A stretch of 64,000 bases of DNA from Pseudomonas orientalis. Its GTDB lineage: Bacteria; Pseudomonadota; Gammaproteobacteria; Pseudomonadales; Pseudomonadaceae. Below the pieces are notes generated by a model. The model was given only the letters and a program-made list of their open reading frames with translations. It ran no database searches and was not told where the DNA came from. The DNA is taken from assembly GCF_002934065.1 (NCBI RefSeq), contig NZ_CP018049.1:2850501-2914500 (forward strand), read 5' to 3'. Positions 28,679-38,700 of the stretch are shown here, one piece after another. Each line of letters opens with the position of its first letter. Within the stretch, counting starts at the first letter, position 1. The translations under genes were made by a program, and so were the position numbers.

Positions 28679-29965
28679 ATGGATAATCTCAACGGACAAA
28701 AGCGAATCGTAGTCACGGGCGTCGGCATTGTCGGGCCCCTGGGGTGCGGCGTTGAGGAGGTCTGGAAGCGGTTGTTGGCGGGGCGTTCCGGCATCCGCCA
28801 GTTACCGGGCGAGGTTACCGAGGGCACCGGTGTTGCAGTCGGCGGTCAGGTGCCGTCCCTGCAGGAAGACGCTATCGCGGGGTATGACCCGGAGCGCATT
28901 ATTTCGGCCAAGGACCGCAAGAAGATGGATCGCTTCATCGAGTTTGCGCTTGTGGCGGCGCACGAGGCGCTTGAGCAGGCCGGCTGGCGCCCGACCGATG
29001 AGGCAGACCAGGAAAGGACCGCTACAGTCATCTCATCCGGAGTGGGCGGGTTTGGTGCGATTGCCGATGCGGTACGGACCACCGACACGCGTGGCCCGCG
29101 CAGATTATCGCCATTCACCGCACCGTCTTTTCTGGCCAACATGGCGGCGGGGCACGTGTCCATCCGATACGGTTTCAAAGGGCCGCTCGGCGCCCCGGTA
29201 ACGGCCTGTGCCGCCGGCGTACAGGCCATCGGCGATGCGGCCAGGCTCATCAGAAGTGGCGAGGCGGACATCGCCCTGTGCGGTGGTACCGAAGCGGCGA
29301 TCGACCGTGTGACCCTGGGCTGTTTTGCCGCGGCCCGTGCGCTGTCCACCGGTTTTGCCGAACATCCGCAGCAGGCTTCACGGCCTTTTGATCGGGAGCG
29401 CGACGGCTTCGTGATGTCCGAAGGCGCGGGGTTGCTGGTGATCGAGTCACTGGAACATGCCCTGGCGCGTGGCGCCAAGCCCCTGGCCGAGCTGGTGGGT
29501 TATGGCACCAGTGCCGATGCCTACCACCTAACGGCGGGCCCGGAAGATGGCAGCGGCGCACGCCGCGCCATGGAACAGGCACTGCGTCAGGCGGCTGTCA
29601 GTCCTGGCGACGTGCAACATATCAATGCGCATGCGACTTCCACGCAAGTCGGAGACAAGGGTGAGCTGGCAGCCATTCGCTCGGTGTTCGGGAGTGGCTC
29701 TGGCGTGGCAATCAGCTCGACCAAGTCTGCCACCGGGCATCTTCTGGGCGCGGCCGGAGGGATTGAAGCGATCTTTACCGTCTTGGCGCTTCGTGACCAG
29801 ATCGTGCCTCCCACGCTGAACCTGGATCATGCCGATGAAGCGGCTGATGGGCTTGACCTGGTCAGCCTCAAGTCCCGGGAGATGCCAATCATGAATGCAC
29901 TCTCAAACGGGTTCGGTTTTGGTGGGGTTAACGCGAGCGTGTTGTTTCGTCGCTGGGAGTCTTAG
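28679..29965 (+). CDS. Beta-ketoacyl-ACP synthase II (FabF-like)
   Basis: 428 residues. Thiolase fold with the Cys-His-His triad: TACAAGVQAIGDA (Cys about 176), NAHATSTQVGDKGE (His about 317), SATGHLLGAAGGIEA (His about 354), and the N-terminal RIVVTGVGIVGPLG. It condenses acyl-ACP with malonyl-ACP. It is 10 bp after the RND permease, so it is most likely cotranscribed with an efflux pump, which is unlike the housekeeping fabF beside acpP. It may remodel fatty acids under the stress sensed by the TetR regulator. Confidence 0.92.
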   Translation: MDNLNGQKRIVVTGVGIVGPLGCGVEEVWKRLLAGRSGIRQLPGEVTEGTGVAVGGQVPSLQEDAIAGYDPERIISAKDRKKMDRFIEFALVAAHEALEQAGWRPTDEADQERTATVISSGVGGFGAIADAVRTTDTRGPRRLSPFTAPSFLANMAAGHVSIRYGFKGPLGAPVTACAAGVQAIGDAARLIRSGEADIALCGGTEAAIDRVTLGCFAAARALSTGFAEHPQQASRPFDRERDGFVMSEGAGLLVIESLEHALARGAKPLAELVGYGTSADAYHLTAGPEDGSGARRAMEQALRQAAVSPGDVQHINAHATSTQVGDKGELAAIRSVFGSGSGVAISSTKSATGHLLGAAGGIEAIFTVLALRDQIVPPTLNLDHADEAADGLDLVSLKSREMPIMNALSNGFGFGGVNASVLFRRWES

Positions 29966-30125
29966 TTTGGGGTAATGGCGAGCGGCGCTAATTTGAGCTC
30001 GGCAGCAGTGGACCCTGATTTGGGGCCGCGCTATCTTGAGGCCTCTGCAGGAAGGCCGTGCCACGCGCCATCATGCAGATTTAACGCTCAGATTTTTTAT
30101 TCCAAGGATTGGCAATGAGGCTGTA

Positions 30126-30845
30126 GTGAAAAAAAGTAAAACATGGAAGCGAGTTAACACTTACCTGCAATCCCCACAGTTGGTCGATTTGCTCAATGCA
30201 TGGATCTCTGCGGTCGAGCGCTACACGAGTCAGTTTCCGGATAACCCTTGGAGCTACAACGAGCGCGCCATTCTCAGCACATTGGCCGGTGCCGCCTGGA
30301 CTATGGATGGATGGGTCGCGATGGAAGAATTCGCCACATCGAAACGCTTAAGGAAACTGGAGCCGGGAGTAGATCACGGCGACAAACTCAGAAATGGACG
30401 TTGCGACTTGTTTGTCAGTTCGCCCGAAGCGAGTTTCGTCTTCGAAGCGAAACAAGCCAACCAGCCGATCGGGGCACGATCCGATGGCTATTCATACGCC
30501 TACAAAGCGATGGACGCCGCTTGGAAAGATATTGGTGATGTGCAGGTCGGGGAGGCGGATTACCGCTTTGCGGCAACTTTTGTGGTCCCCATGATCCCGC
30601 TCGGCGAGATAACTCCCGAGGGAGGTACGCTAGGTGATATCTGCGCAAAGAAAGTTGAAGGTTTCCTGAAACCCTGGCTGGAAAAGACAATGGGGTGCTT
30701 AGGGAAAGACGCGAAATATCAGGATTTCGCGTTCGTTTTCCCTAACTTGGGCAACACAGATTATGTAATGCGAGGCCGCCATTACCCCGGTGTAGTCCTA
30801 GTATTGAAAGAGCGTCGACGCGCAACATCTCGAAGTGCGGTCTAG
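30126..30845 (+). CDS. Hypothetical protein with PD-(D/E)XK-like motif
   Basis: 239 residues from the GTG at 30126, with GAGG 5 bp upstream. The middle shows GRCDLFVSSPEASFVFEAKQAN, an Asp followed at the right distance by ExK, the pattern of restriction-endonuclease-like folds; the N-terminal part (WSYNERAILSTLAGAAWTMDGWVAMEEF) is helical. Family not recognised. It lies outside the repeat-bounded island, between the KAS gene and the left repeat, and may be an older accessory gene near the terminus. Confidence 0.65.
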   Translation: MKKSKTWKRVNTYLQSPQLVDLLNAWISAVERYTSQFPDNPWSYNERAILSTLAGAAWTMDGWVAMEEFATSKRLRKLEPGVDHGDKLRNGRCDLFVSSPEASFVFEAKQANQPIGARSDGYSYAYKAMDAAWKDIGDVQVGEADYRFAATFVVPMIPLGEITPEGGTLGDICAKKVEGFLKPWLEKTMGCLGKDAKYQDFAFVFPNLGNTDYVMRGRHYPGVVLVLKERRRATSRSAV

Positions 30846-31231
30846 GGTAGTCATCGACGTAGTGGACATGGTCTAACTCCCTTTTGAGCAATGAACTGAT
30901 CAACGTCTTTGGCCTGCGCTGGGCTGGCGCCAATATCCTCCAGCCCGTTGCGGATGCGATGCAGAGGCGATCATAGGCTCGATCACCTCAACCGTCATGT
31001 AAACGAGCGTAGGATGGCAAGGAATCGATCTTGATCGTCAAGTTCGCCCGGGGCGCGCGACAGGTGGATCAGTATCGCACCGGCCAGCGAAGCCGGCTAC
31101 AAAGGCGAGTGCGAAAAATCCAATTTCGGTTGCTCCAGCGTTCGCAGTCGACTCCAGGGCGATAGTGCTGGTGATGGGGCGGTCAGAATTGTCTGACGTG
31201 TCAATCAGGAACCCAGCGCTTGTGAACGCAC
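30846..31231. other. Gap without a convincing gene; possible gene remnant
   Basis: 386 bp. A minus-strand frame at 31038-31274 encodes a hydrophobic stretch (EIGFFALAFVAGFAGRCD) that looks like the end of a membrane protein but has no plausible start or RBS; it may be a fragment cut by the island. No RNA or promoter recognised. Confidence 0.35.
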
Positions 31232-31263
31232 TACGTGGCTTATGAACATATCTGACATAGCAC
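31232..31263 (+). repeat. Left 32-bp direct repeat (candidate attL)
   Basis: TACGTGGC plus TTATGAACATATCTGACATA plus GCAC. It matches 56688-56719 at 31 of 32 positions, the last 26 without a mismatch. A degraded inverted copy of its core (GATGTCAGATGTTCATGAG) follows at 31280, making an imperfect palindrome as at many recombinase core sites. Confidence 0.7.
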
Positions 31264-31693
31264 ATGATTAACAAGTGGGCGATGTCAGATGTTCATGAGT
31301 CCACAAAAAGCTGTCAGAGCTAGCTAAGCGGTCGATGAGTAGAAAGATGTGTTCATCGATGTGTGTTCATGATTGTTGGGCCGACACTGTGAGCGAGCTG
31401 TTTCCGAGTGTTCGCTCATGCATTCTGATCTCCCGTTGTTTGTCGTTGGGAGGACAGTAAGCGAACGCAAGAGAGGGGATTAGACGGGTTAATCGGCAAG
31501 AGTTTATGCGAGGAAACATCGCAAAAAACGTCGCAGTCGAATCCCCCCTTTAAGCTGCTCAAGAAGATATCTGACATAACACATGATTGGTGGTGTGTTT
31601 CCTGAAGGTTTTGAAGGGTAGCCACCTACATGGGCAGCTGACCGGTCACTGATTCAGCATCTAGTGCGACCAATGTGCGAAGTGGCAATCCTG
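31264..31693. other. Left subterminal region with short repeats
   Basis: 430 bp without a gene. It contains a second partial copy of the end repeat (ATATCTGACATAACACATGA, 31566-31585) in the same direction, and several TGTTCAT motifs (for example two in 31346-31373). Such clustered subterminal motifs fit arm-type binding sites for the recombinases. Confidence 0.45.
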
Positions 31694-32278
31694 TCACTTC
31701 ACAGGCGACTTCTTCTGACGGATCTTGTTGTCGCGCTCGATATCCAGTTGGTACAAGATTCGGTCAGCCAGGCGAAATGGCAGCCTTTCGCAAACGACCT
31801 CATGCATGGCGTCCAAGTAGTCGAAATAGATCGCTGACGATTTTTCAACGTAGGCGCTGAGCCTTGTCTTTACGACGGGCTTATCTGGGTAGCTTTTGTG
31901 AGTAGGACGGAGCATCCGAAAGGCTCGCTCGTCAATGATCTGGAACACATCTGGGTTAACGAATCGAAGGATAGTGGAAGCCATGGGCAGGCGGATCCCT
32001 GAGGATACGAGTAGCTTGCCGAGCACATCCTTGGCTTCTCTGTGCTGCTTCGCTTTAAGGTGGCCTACAGCCTTGAGCTCTTTCAGCAGTGAAGTATCGA
32101 GTTGCGGATAGCGATCCAGTTTCCATAACACGATTTCCAGCAGTGTCTGCTCGGTCAACTGCCTCGCGTCAAGGCCATCGAGCTTTTTGGTGAGCTCAGG
32201 CTGGTAATCATACTGATCCAAGAGCACGCTGGGATCGTCACCCCAAACGTCCTGGTGTTGCTTGATGAATTCTTCCAT
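31694..32278 (-). CDS. Hypothetical protein with HhH-GPD-like signature
   Basis: 194 residues. The stretch LLVSSGIRLPMASTILRFVNPDVFQIIDERAFRML resembles the helix-hairpin-helix and following helix of HhH-GPD DNA-binding proteins, where a glycosylase would have a catalytic Asp after the hairpin (here the IIDERA Asp). The rest is helical and charged, with a basic C-terminus. It is the only cargo gene on the minus strand at the left end. A role in DNA repair or defence is possible but unproven. Confidence 0.65.
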   Translation of the reverse strand: MEEFIKQHQDVWGDDPSVLLDQYDYQPELTKKLDGLDARQLTEQTLLEIVLWKLDRYPQLDTSLLKELKAVGHLKAKQHREAKDVLGKLLVSSGIRLPMASTILRFVNPDVFQIIDERAFRMLRPTHKSYPDKPVVKTRLSAYVEKSSAIYFDYLDAMHEVVCERLPFRLADRILYQLDIERDNKIRQKKSPVK

Positions 32279-32789
32279 ACCATGCCCCCATACGTGCTGT
32301 TGAGCTCAAAAGCCTAATGCCCATCATAGTGATGGCCTCCCGCCTTTTCGATAGCCTACGAGCGGAATATGGGTTGGTTGCCTGGGGCGAATAAGGTTCA
32401 TACGATACCCAGCGGGTACTGGAAGGTGATCTCCAAAGGAGGTACGTCTGAATCGCCCCTGGTTTCCGATAGACAGCGGCAGCGGGCAGGGTGGCGATTA
32501 ACACACTAGCAGCAATGGCTCCAGGCGTAATGGCGCAAATCACCGAAATACCCGATGCGCGGATCAAGGCCGCGCGCTGTACTCTGGGTATGAACACCTG
32601 CGACTCGTAAGAAGTACTCCGTGGCTGGGCATTTTGCCGTGTAGGGGGGCTCTGCAATGATGTCACAGTGCTGTGAGGCATTGACGGTTGCTCAAGCGTG
32701 TGAGGAAAATGCTGATCAACAAACTACCCATCTGCGACCGCACCGGTTGTGGGTGTTGGGCGATCAACTGATGGATGCAAGGAACGCAA
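32279..32789. other. Gap with an IS-end remnant
   Basis: About 510 bp without a convincing gene. At 32449-32475 it holds TGAATCGCCCCTGGTTTC followed by GATAGACA, nearly the same as the terminal repeat of the IS3-family element at 55324, so it is probably a solo end left by a deleted relative. The last part is the leader of the STAND gene. Confidence 0.45.
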
Positions 32790-35700
32790 GTGAGTGATTT
32801 CAGAGGAGCTCGAGGTTCCAACACCGGCGACGACTTCCACGAGTTATGGGCCGCCCGGCATGCTATCCGCCTTCTAGACGACCGTGATCCGCTTCAAGCG
32901 TTAACTGTAGAAGGGATTGCTCCAAGTGACGAAGCTGGGTCATCCCCTTCTACGTGGGATGGCGTGGATTGCGCGTTGTACGAAGGCGGCAGCGACGCAA
33001 AGGAAGCTGATCGTATATTGCTGGAGCAACTGAAGTATTCCGCCGCGAATCCTCGCAGTTCGTGGACCGTCGCACGTATGGTGAGCGGCGATAAGCGCGA
33101 GGACAGCGTCCTGAATCGCTTGGCAAAAGCCTGGGCTGGGATACAAGTCCTGGAGCCAAAAGGAACAGTTGAAGTATCACTGGTAACCAACCAGCCGATC
33201 GCGGCTGAGTTAAAAACTGTTACAGCAAAGCTCGCAACAGGTAGCGTATCTGCTCCACGAAAACGACCTGGAAAGGATGAGCCAGACGAGCGAAAAATGG
33301 CGTTCGCCGCCGGACTGTCCAAATCTGTGCTGCCCGAATTTGCAAAGGCGCTTCGATTCAATGGTGGAGCAGGATCGCGCTTCGCGATTGAGAAAAAGTT
33401 GCTCGCTGATATTTCTGGATGGACCGATCTCGAGTTACAAGCGCCAGTCTCTAATCTTCGCCAGTTCATTCGTCAGCGCATGCGTCCCGAATTCGCGGGC
33501 GAGTTAATAACGAAGGAGTCAGTTTTACTCGAACTCGGTGTCTCTACGATGGGCGCATTGTTCCCTTGCCCACCTGTCCTTGAACGAGTTGATGCACCGG
33601 TGCCACGGAGCAGCGTCGCTGACATTGCGAGCGAGATCGCTGCCGGCAAACAGCGAGTCTGTCTACATGGTCCTGGAGGGGTCGGCAAGACGACTGCGCT
33701 CCAGCAAATTGAGGCGGTGCTCCCGCCTCATTCAATCATGGTGACTTACGATTGTTATGGAGGTGGCACCTATCTAGATGCCGCTACTTTGCGTCATCGA
33801 CATGTGGACGCGTTTTTACAGCTATCCAATGAGCTTGCCACGAGGCTGCGGCTGCCCATTTTGCTTAGCCGTCACCAGCTATCAGACCCTCCGCGCCTGT
33901 TCTCGAATCGCCTAGGCCACGCAGCCCAGGCGCACGCGTCTGAATATCCAGACGCGCTGATCGTCATTGCCGTTGACGCCGCCGACAATGCCGTTACGGC
34001 TGCGACAACACGCAAGCCGCCTGAGGCTTGCTTTGTACACGACTTCTTAGAACTCGGCGACTTGCCGCCCAATGTCCGGTTCATCGTTACGGCAAGGACA
34101 GGCCGTCTCGCTGAACTTGCCCTACCGTCTAGTTATAGCCTTTCAGAGATCGAGCCGTTTACCCGTGGTGAAACTGAAATCAATGTACGGCGGAAGTGGG
34201 CTGCAACAGATGATTGGATCGATGCGTTTCACAGGCTGACCATGGGAGTACCCAGAGTCCAAGCTTATGCTATGGATCTGGGCGATGCCCCTCCCGAAAA
34301 AGCGATTGACCGCCTCTTGCCCGCAGGCCGGTCTCTGGACCAAGTATTTCGCGAGCAGTTTGAGCGAGCCCTGGGGAAAAGCGGAATCGCAACAGACCTT
34401 CCAAGGTTTTGTGCGGGGCTCATTGCTCTTGCGCGGCCGGTACCGATAGAAGATCTCAGCGCGATTATTGGTATCCAGGTGCCAGCGCTGATTGACATCT
34501 GCACCGACATGGCGCCAGCGATTCGGCTCACTGAAAACACTGTCGCCTTTGCGGACGAAGACTTCGAGCACTTCGTCCGCGAAGCGGGGGAGTCAATGCT
34601 AAGCGAAGTAACCCAGAACGCTGCTGATTGGCTGATGAGCCGCTGCGAAAGCGATTCTTACGCTGCGCAGCACGTGGCAGGTCTACTCGCTGCGTCTGGC
34701 TTGGGCAATAAGCTGCTTGATCTCGTTGAGCGCGAGCCTTCGCCGGCTGCAATTGATGATCCGGTGAAGCGGCGAGAAGCGGAACTTACGCGCTTACGGT
34801 TAGCTATCTCCTTCTGTCGGAAGGCGGGCGATAGTGAACGCGCGCTGCGTTTCATGCTCATCGGAGGCGAAGGGCTCAAGACTGAGCGTGCGCTACGGGC
34901 ACTCCTGTCTAATAATCCAGACCTTGCGGTGCGATTCGCTTCTGACACTGCAGGGAGGCTCGTCCTTACCGATCCGAAACAAATCGGCTACCACGGCGCT
35001 TTCCTGCTTCACAAACAAGTGATTGACTCGCTCAACGGTGATCGAATTTCGTTGCATGAGGGGCAGCGATTGATCGAAGCTTGGATGGCTGCACGTAAAG
35101 CCCTCATTCAAAAGGCCCAGCATTGCGACTGGCGGCTTGAAGTTGCAGACGTTGCGGCCAGCATCGAAACAGCGCTTCGCAGTAATGGGCCAGAGTCTGC
35201 TTTGCAGTCGCTGTGGAAATGGAAGCCGAAGCGGGTTCGGCTGCTGGTGGCGCGCTGCCTGATCCCGCGGCTGATTGCGCAAGATGGCTCGGGTCTGCTT
35301 CAGGGAATACTGGACACACGTCATCTCAAACCCTGGGAAGAGCTTTTTGTACTCGTACCCTTGGTGGTGTCCGGTGCTCCCTTGGATACCACAAGGCTCG
35401 CGAGCAGCCTGAGAGCCTTTTGCAAGCGCTGGATGTTATCTCCCAAGCGTCAGGATGCACGCAGTCTGCTGGAAAGCTTGTGGTCATGGATGATGGATGT
35501 TGCCATGACATCTTGTGAGCTTCTTGCTGCGGACCCGCTATCTGCGACTGCTGTAGATGGTTTCTTGGATGTAGTGCTCTTGCCTGACAACCGGAGAATC
35601 GACAAGGTTCATATCAGTAACACAAGTCATATGGATCTGCTCTTTCGAGCGCACGCACTCCGAGCGGCCCGGACCGGCGGGAAGTTGAAACCTGACGACC

Positions 35701-38700
35701 TCTACGAATCCAGGCCCGAGCCCGCGGAGAAAAAGGAGCGCGGCCGTGACACCTATCACCAAGAAGAGGCAGATCGTAAGCTAAACGAGCTGACCAATAT
35801 GCTGTATCCCGTCTATGCGGCGACCGCATTAGCGATGTCCGGGAAGAATGACGACACAATCGCTAATGTTCTGGAACAAGCGACGAGGCGCAAAGAGAGC
35901 AACACATGGCGTCTCGCGCGCGATCACAGTGCCAGCGCGCTTGCCATGGCAGCCGCTCGTGGCGCGCTATTGCTCGTGGGCCGTAAATTAGACGCGGAGT
36001 TCGTTCTACGCATCGCCAAGCGAATTCATGGTAGGTGGGGAGCCTCCGATTTACAGCCGGATATAGAGTTTGCTGAGCGTATGATGCTGCGCCCAGAACT
36101 GCAGACCGCACTTGTCGTGGATATTGACACAGCGGCTTCTGTTATGTGCACTCAACGCATTGGCGCCCGAGACAAATCCCAAGCGCTTCTAACCTACTCA
36201 CGCCTGCTCCTGCCGTTCAGTCCCGACGATGCTAATGCTGTTTTTCATGATGCAATTGAGGCCGCCAGCCAACTCGATCGGGAAATCGTGGCGCAACTAC
36301 GCTTGCTCGGCCAGCTTTTCAAGCGAGGCACTGGTGACGTCGAGGACAGGAGAGTCGCCGCCCGTGATCTTTGTGAGGTGCTGGTTGATGCTGCCGTCCG
36401 TCTAGACGGCGATGAGAACCTGCCCTGGAAAGAGGTCATGGAAACTGTTGCGGCTTTAGACCTTCCTCTCGCGCTCGCAAACACGGCGAAGTGGCAAGAT
36501 GCCAATCTCGTCGACTTTTCACAAACACTGGCGCCGGTCCTCAACTCTGGACTCACCCAGGGGACACTAGCCCCAGCTTCGGCAATGGCATTGGAGTTGA
36601 TGCTGCACGGCAATCATGCAATCGCTGATGCAGCATTGGACCACGTCGCCAACTGCGTTAACTCAGGATCTTATCTTGAGGAAGCGGCGTGGAACGCATT
36701 AGTCCGCCACAACGAACGTGATAACAGCAAGCTGCTCAATAGCCGTGGGATGGTGAAGTGGTCGGGGCAATGGAGCAGGGCACTCCGTGAGCGACAGGCA
36801 TTTCTTGAAAGTCTGGAGGAGACAGCCTCTTCTCTGCCCGTTATCACGAAAGTAGCGGCAACAGAGTGTGAAGTTCGCTCCACAACGACTTGGACCCGGG
36901 AGAACCTGCTCAACGGCGAGGACTTTGCCAATGCATTGAAATCTGCGCTTCAGACTGCACGTACTGCAGATAGATATGTTTCGCTATCGGATCTGATTGC
37001 AACTGCTGCGGAACGCGTTGAGATACGTGACCGCTTGGCTTTTCTCAAGGTCTTACGAGACCTAAAGGTTCGAGATGGTGCGAGCGTGGTCGAAACGATG
37101 CTGCTGATGCTTGATCGATGGAATACACCGGCCATTCGAAGATGGGCTGCATCGGAATTGCCCGAAGTTATCGTTGAGCGCCTTCCCGATTTTGCCAGAT
37201 ACATCGGACACAGCGAAACGTCTCTCCCAAAAGCATTGAAGTGGACTGGTTTGGCCCCTGATGGAGTAGCAAATTTGCTTTTGCGTGGTGTGGAGCAGCA
37301 TGGGCAAATGTTCGACGGAGAACAAGTCTTTGCTCTGGCGGGGCTAATTGCAGGGCATCTGGATCCGCACTCATCGTCAGTCATTGGCGTATGGTACGCA
37401 AACCGTCTTGCCGAACGTGTCTCGCCCGAAGATCGAGACCAAACCTGGCAACCGCGGGATGTACCTGTAAACGTTCCCGCATCGGTGGCGCGTTTCCTCT
37501 ATGCATGCTTGGGCGACCATGATATGCGAGTGCGATGGCGCGCAGCTCACGGGATACGGCGTTTGGCCAGACTTGATGCTGTCGAAGAGCTGAAAGCGTT
37601 AATCGATGAATACGGCCGTCGGGATGAGTCAATCTTTCGGTCATCTCGTCTCGACTTCTTCTGGATTGCCGCGCGGCTGTGGTTTGTGATTGCCTGGGAT
37701 CGAATTGCAGCTGAGCTGTCAGAAATAGGTGCTCAGGCGGGAGCACTACTGCTCGCCATCGCGTTGGATCAGACTTTTCCACATCTTCTTCTTGTCTCAT
37801 TTGCGCGCGATGCTTGCCTCAAACTGGTAGACGCGGGCGCCCTTGCGCTTGATCCTTCCCAAATAGAACAATTGAATGCTATCGGGCGATCAGCGTTGAC
37901 ACCTCTGCCGGGGACGAGCCGCAGGCCATCTCGGGTCCGTAACGGCTCCGGGGAACCCGAACGCCGCTTTCAGTTCGACCCTATGGATACGGTGCCTTAT
38001 TGGTACGATCCGATGCTTGATAGCTTTGCCAATGTTTCCCAAGATCTGCTGCTGACTACGGCAGAGAACTGGATTATTGATCGCTGGGGTTATCCTGGCG
38101 AAATTCGATCGTACGAGGCAGAACGTCAGCAGGGACGTATCTCATCTCATGACTGGGCTCTCACGCGCAATGATCATGGTGCGAGTCCGACACTCGAGCA
38201 CTTGAGCACCCATCTCGAATGGCACGCGCTATGGTGTTCCCTTGGCGAGCTGCTACAAACCGAGCCGCTCGCTGAGGGAGAACACTCGGACTGGAGTTCG
38301 CTGCCTAATCGCGTCGAACGTCAAATGCTAACCCAACCGCCGTGCTGGTCGGCAGACCTCTTGGGGCCTGTTCCACTGCGGTCTGACTTCTGGCGGAAAT
38401 CCGAGGAATCGCTAGCTGTTTGGGTGGAGCAGGTCTACGAGCTCAGCATGCGGGGAGAGTTGATAGCGACCGATTGCCCTGGCCACATCCTTGTCGGCGG
38501 TGAATGGCGGCTTGTTAATGCCGATCGCGTTGAGTCACTTTCTATTTCAAGCGCTCTGGTTGAGAAGGAACTTGGCGGATCTTTGGTACGCGCCTTACAG
38601 ACGATGGAGAGCACGTGGGATTATTCGATCCCGACCGAGAGTGAGGACGCTTACGACGGCGATGACGGCGATTATCAGATGATTCCCTGGCTAAGCCGAC

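Noticed and set aside
32238..32681. 147-residue open frame on the minus strand
   Set aside because: No RBS and no sensible composition; it crosses the IS-end remnant.
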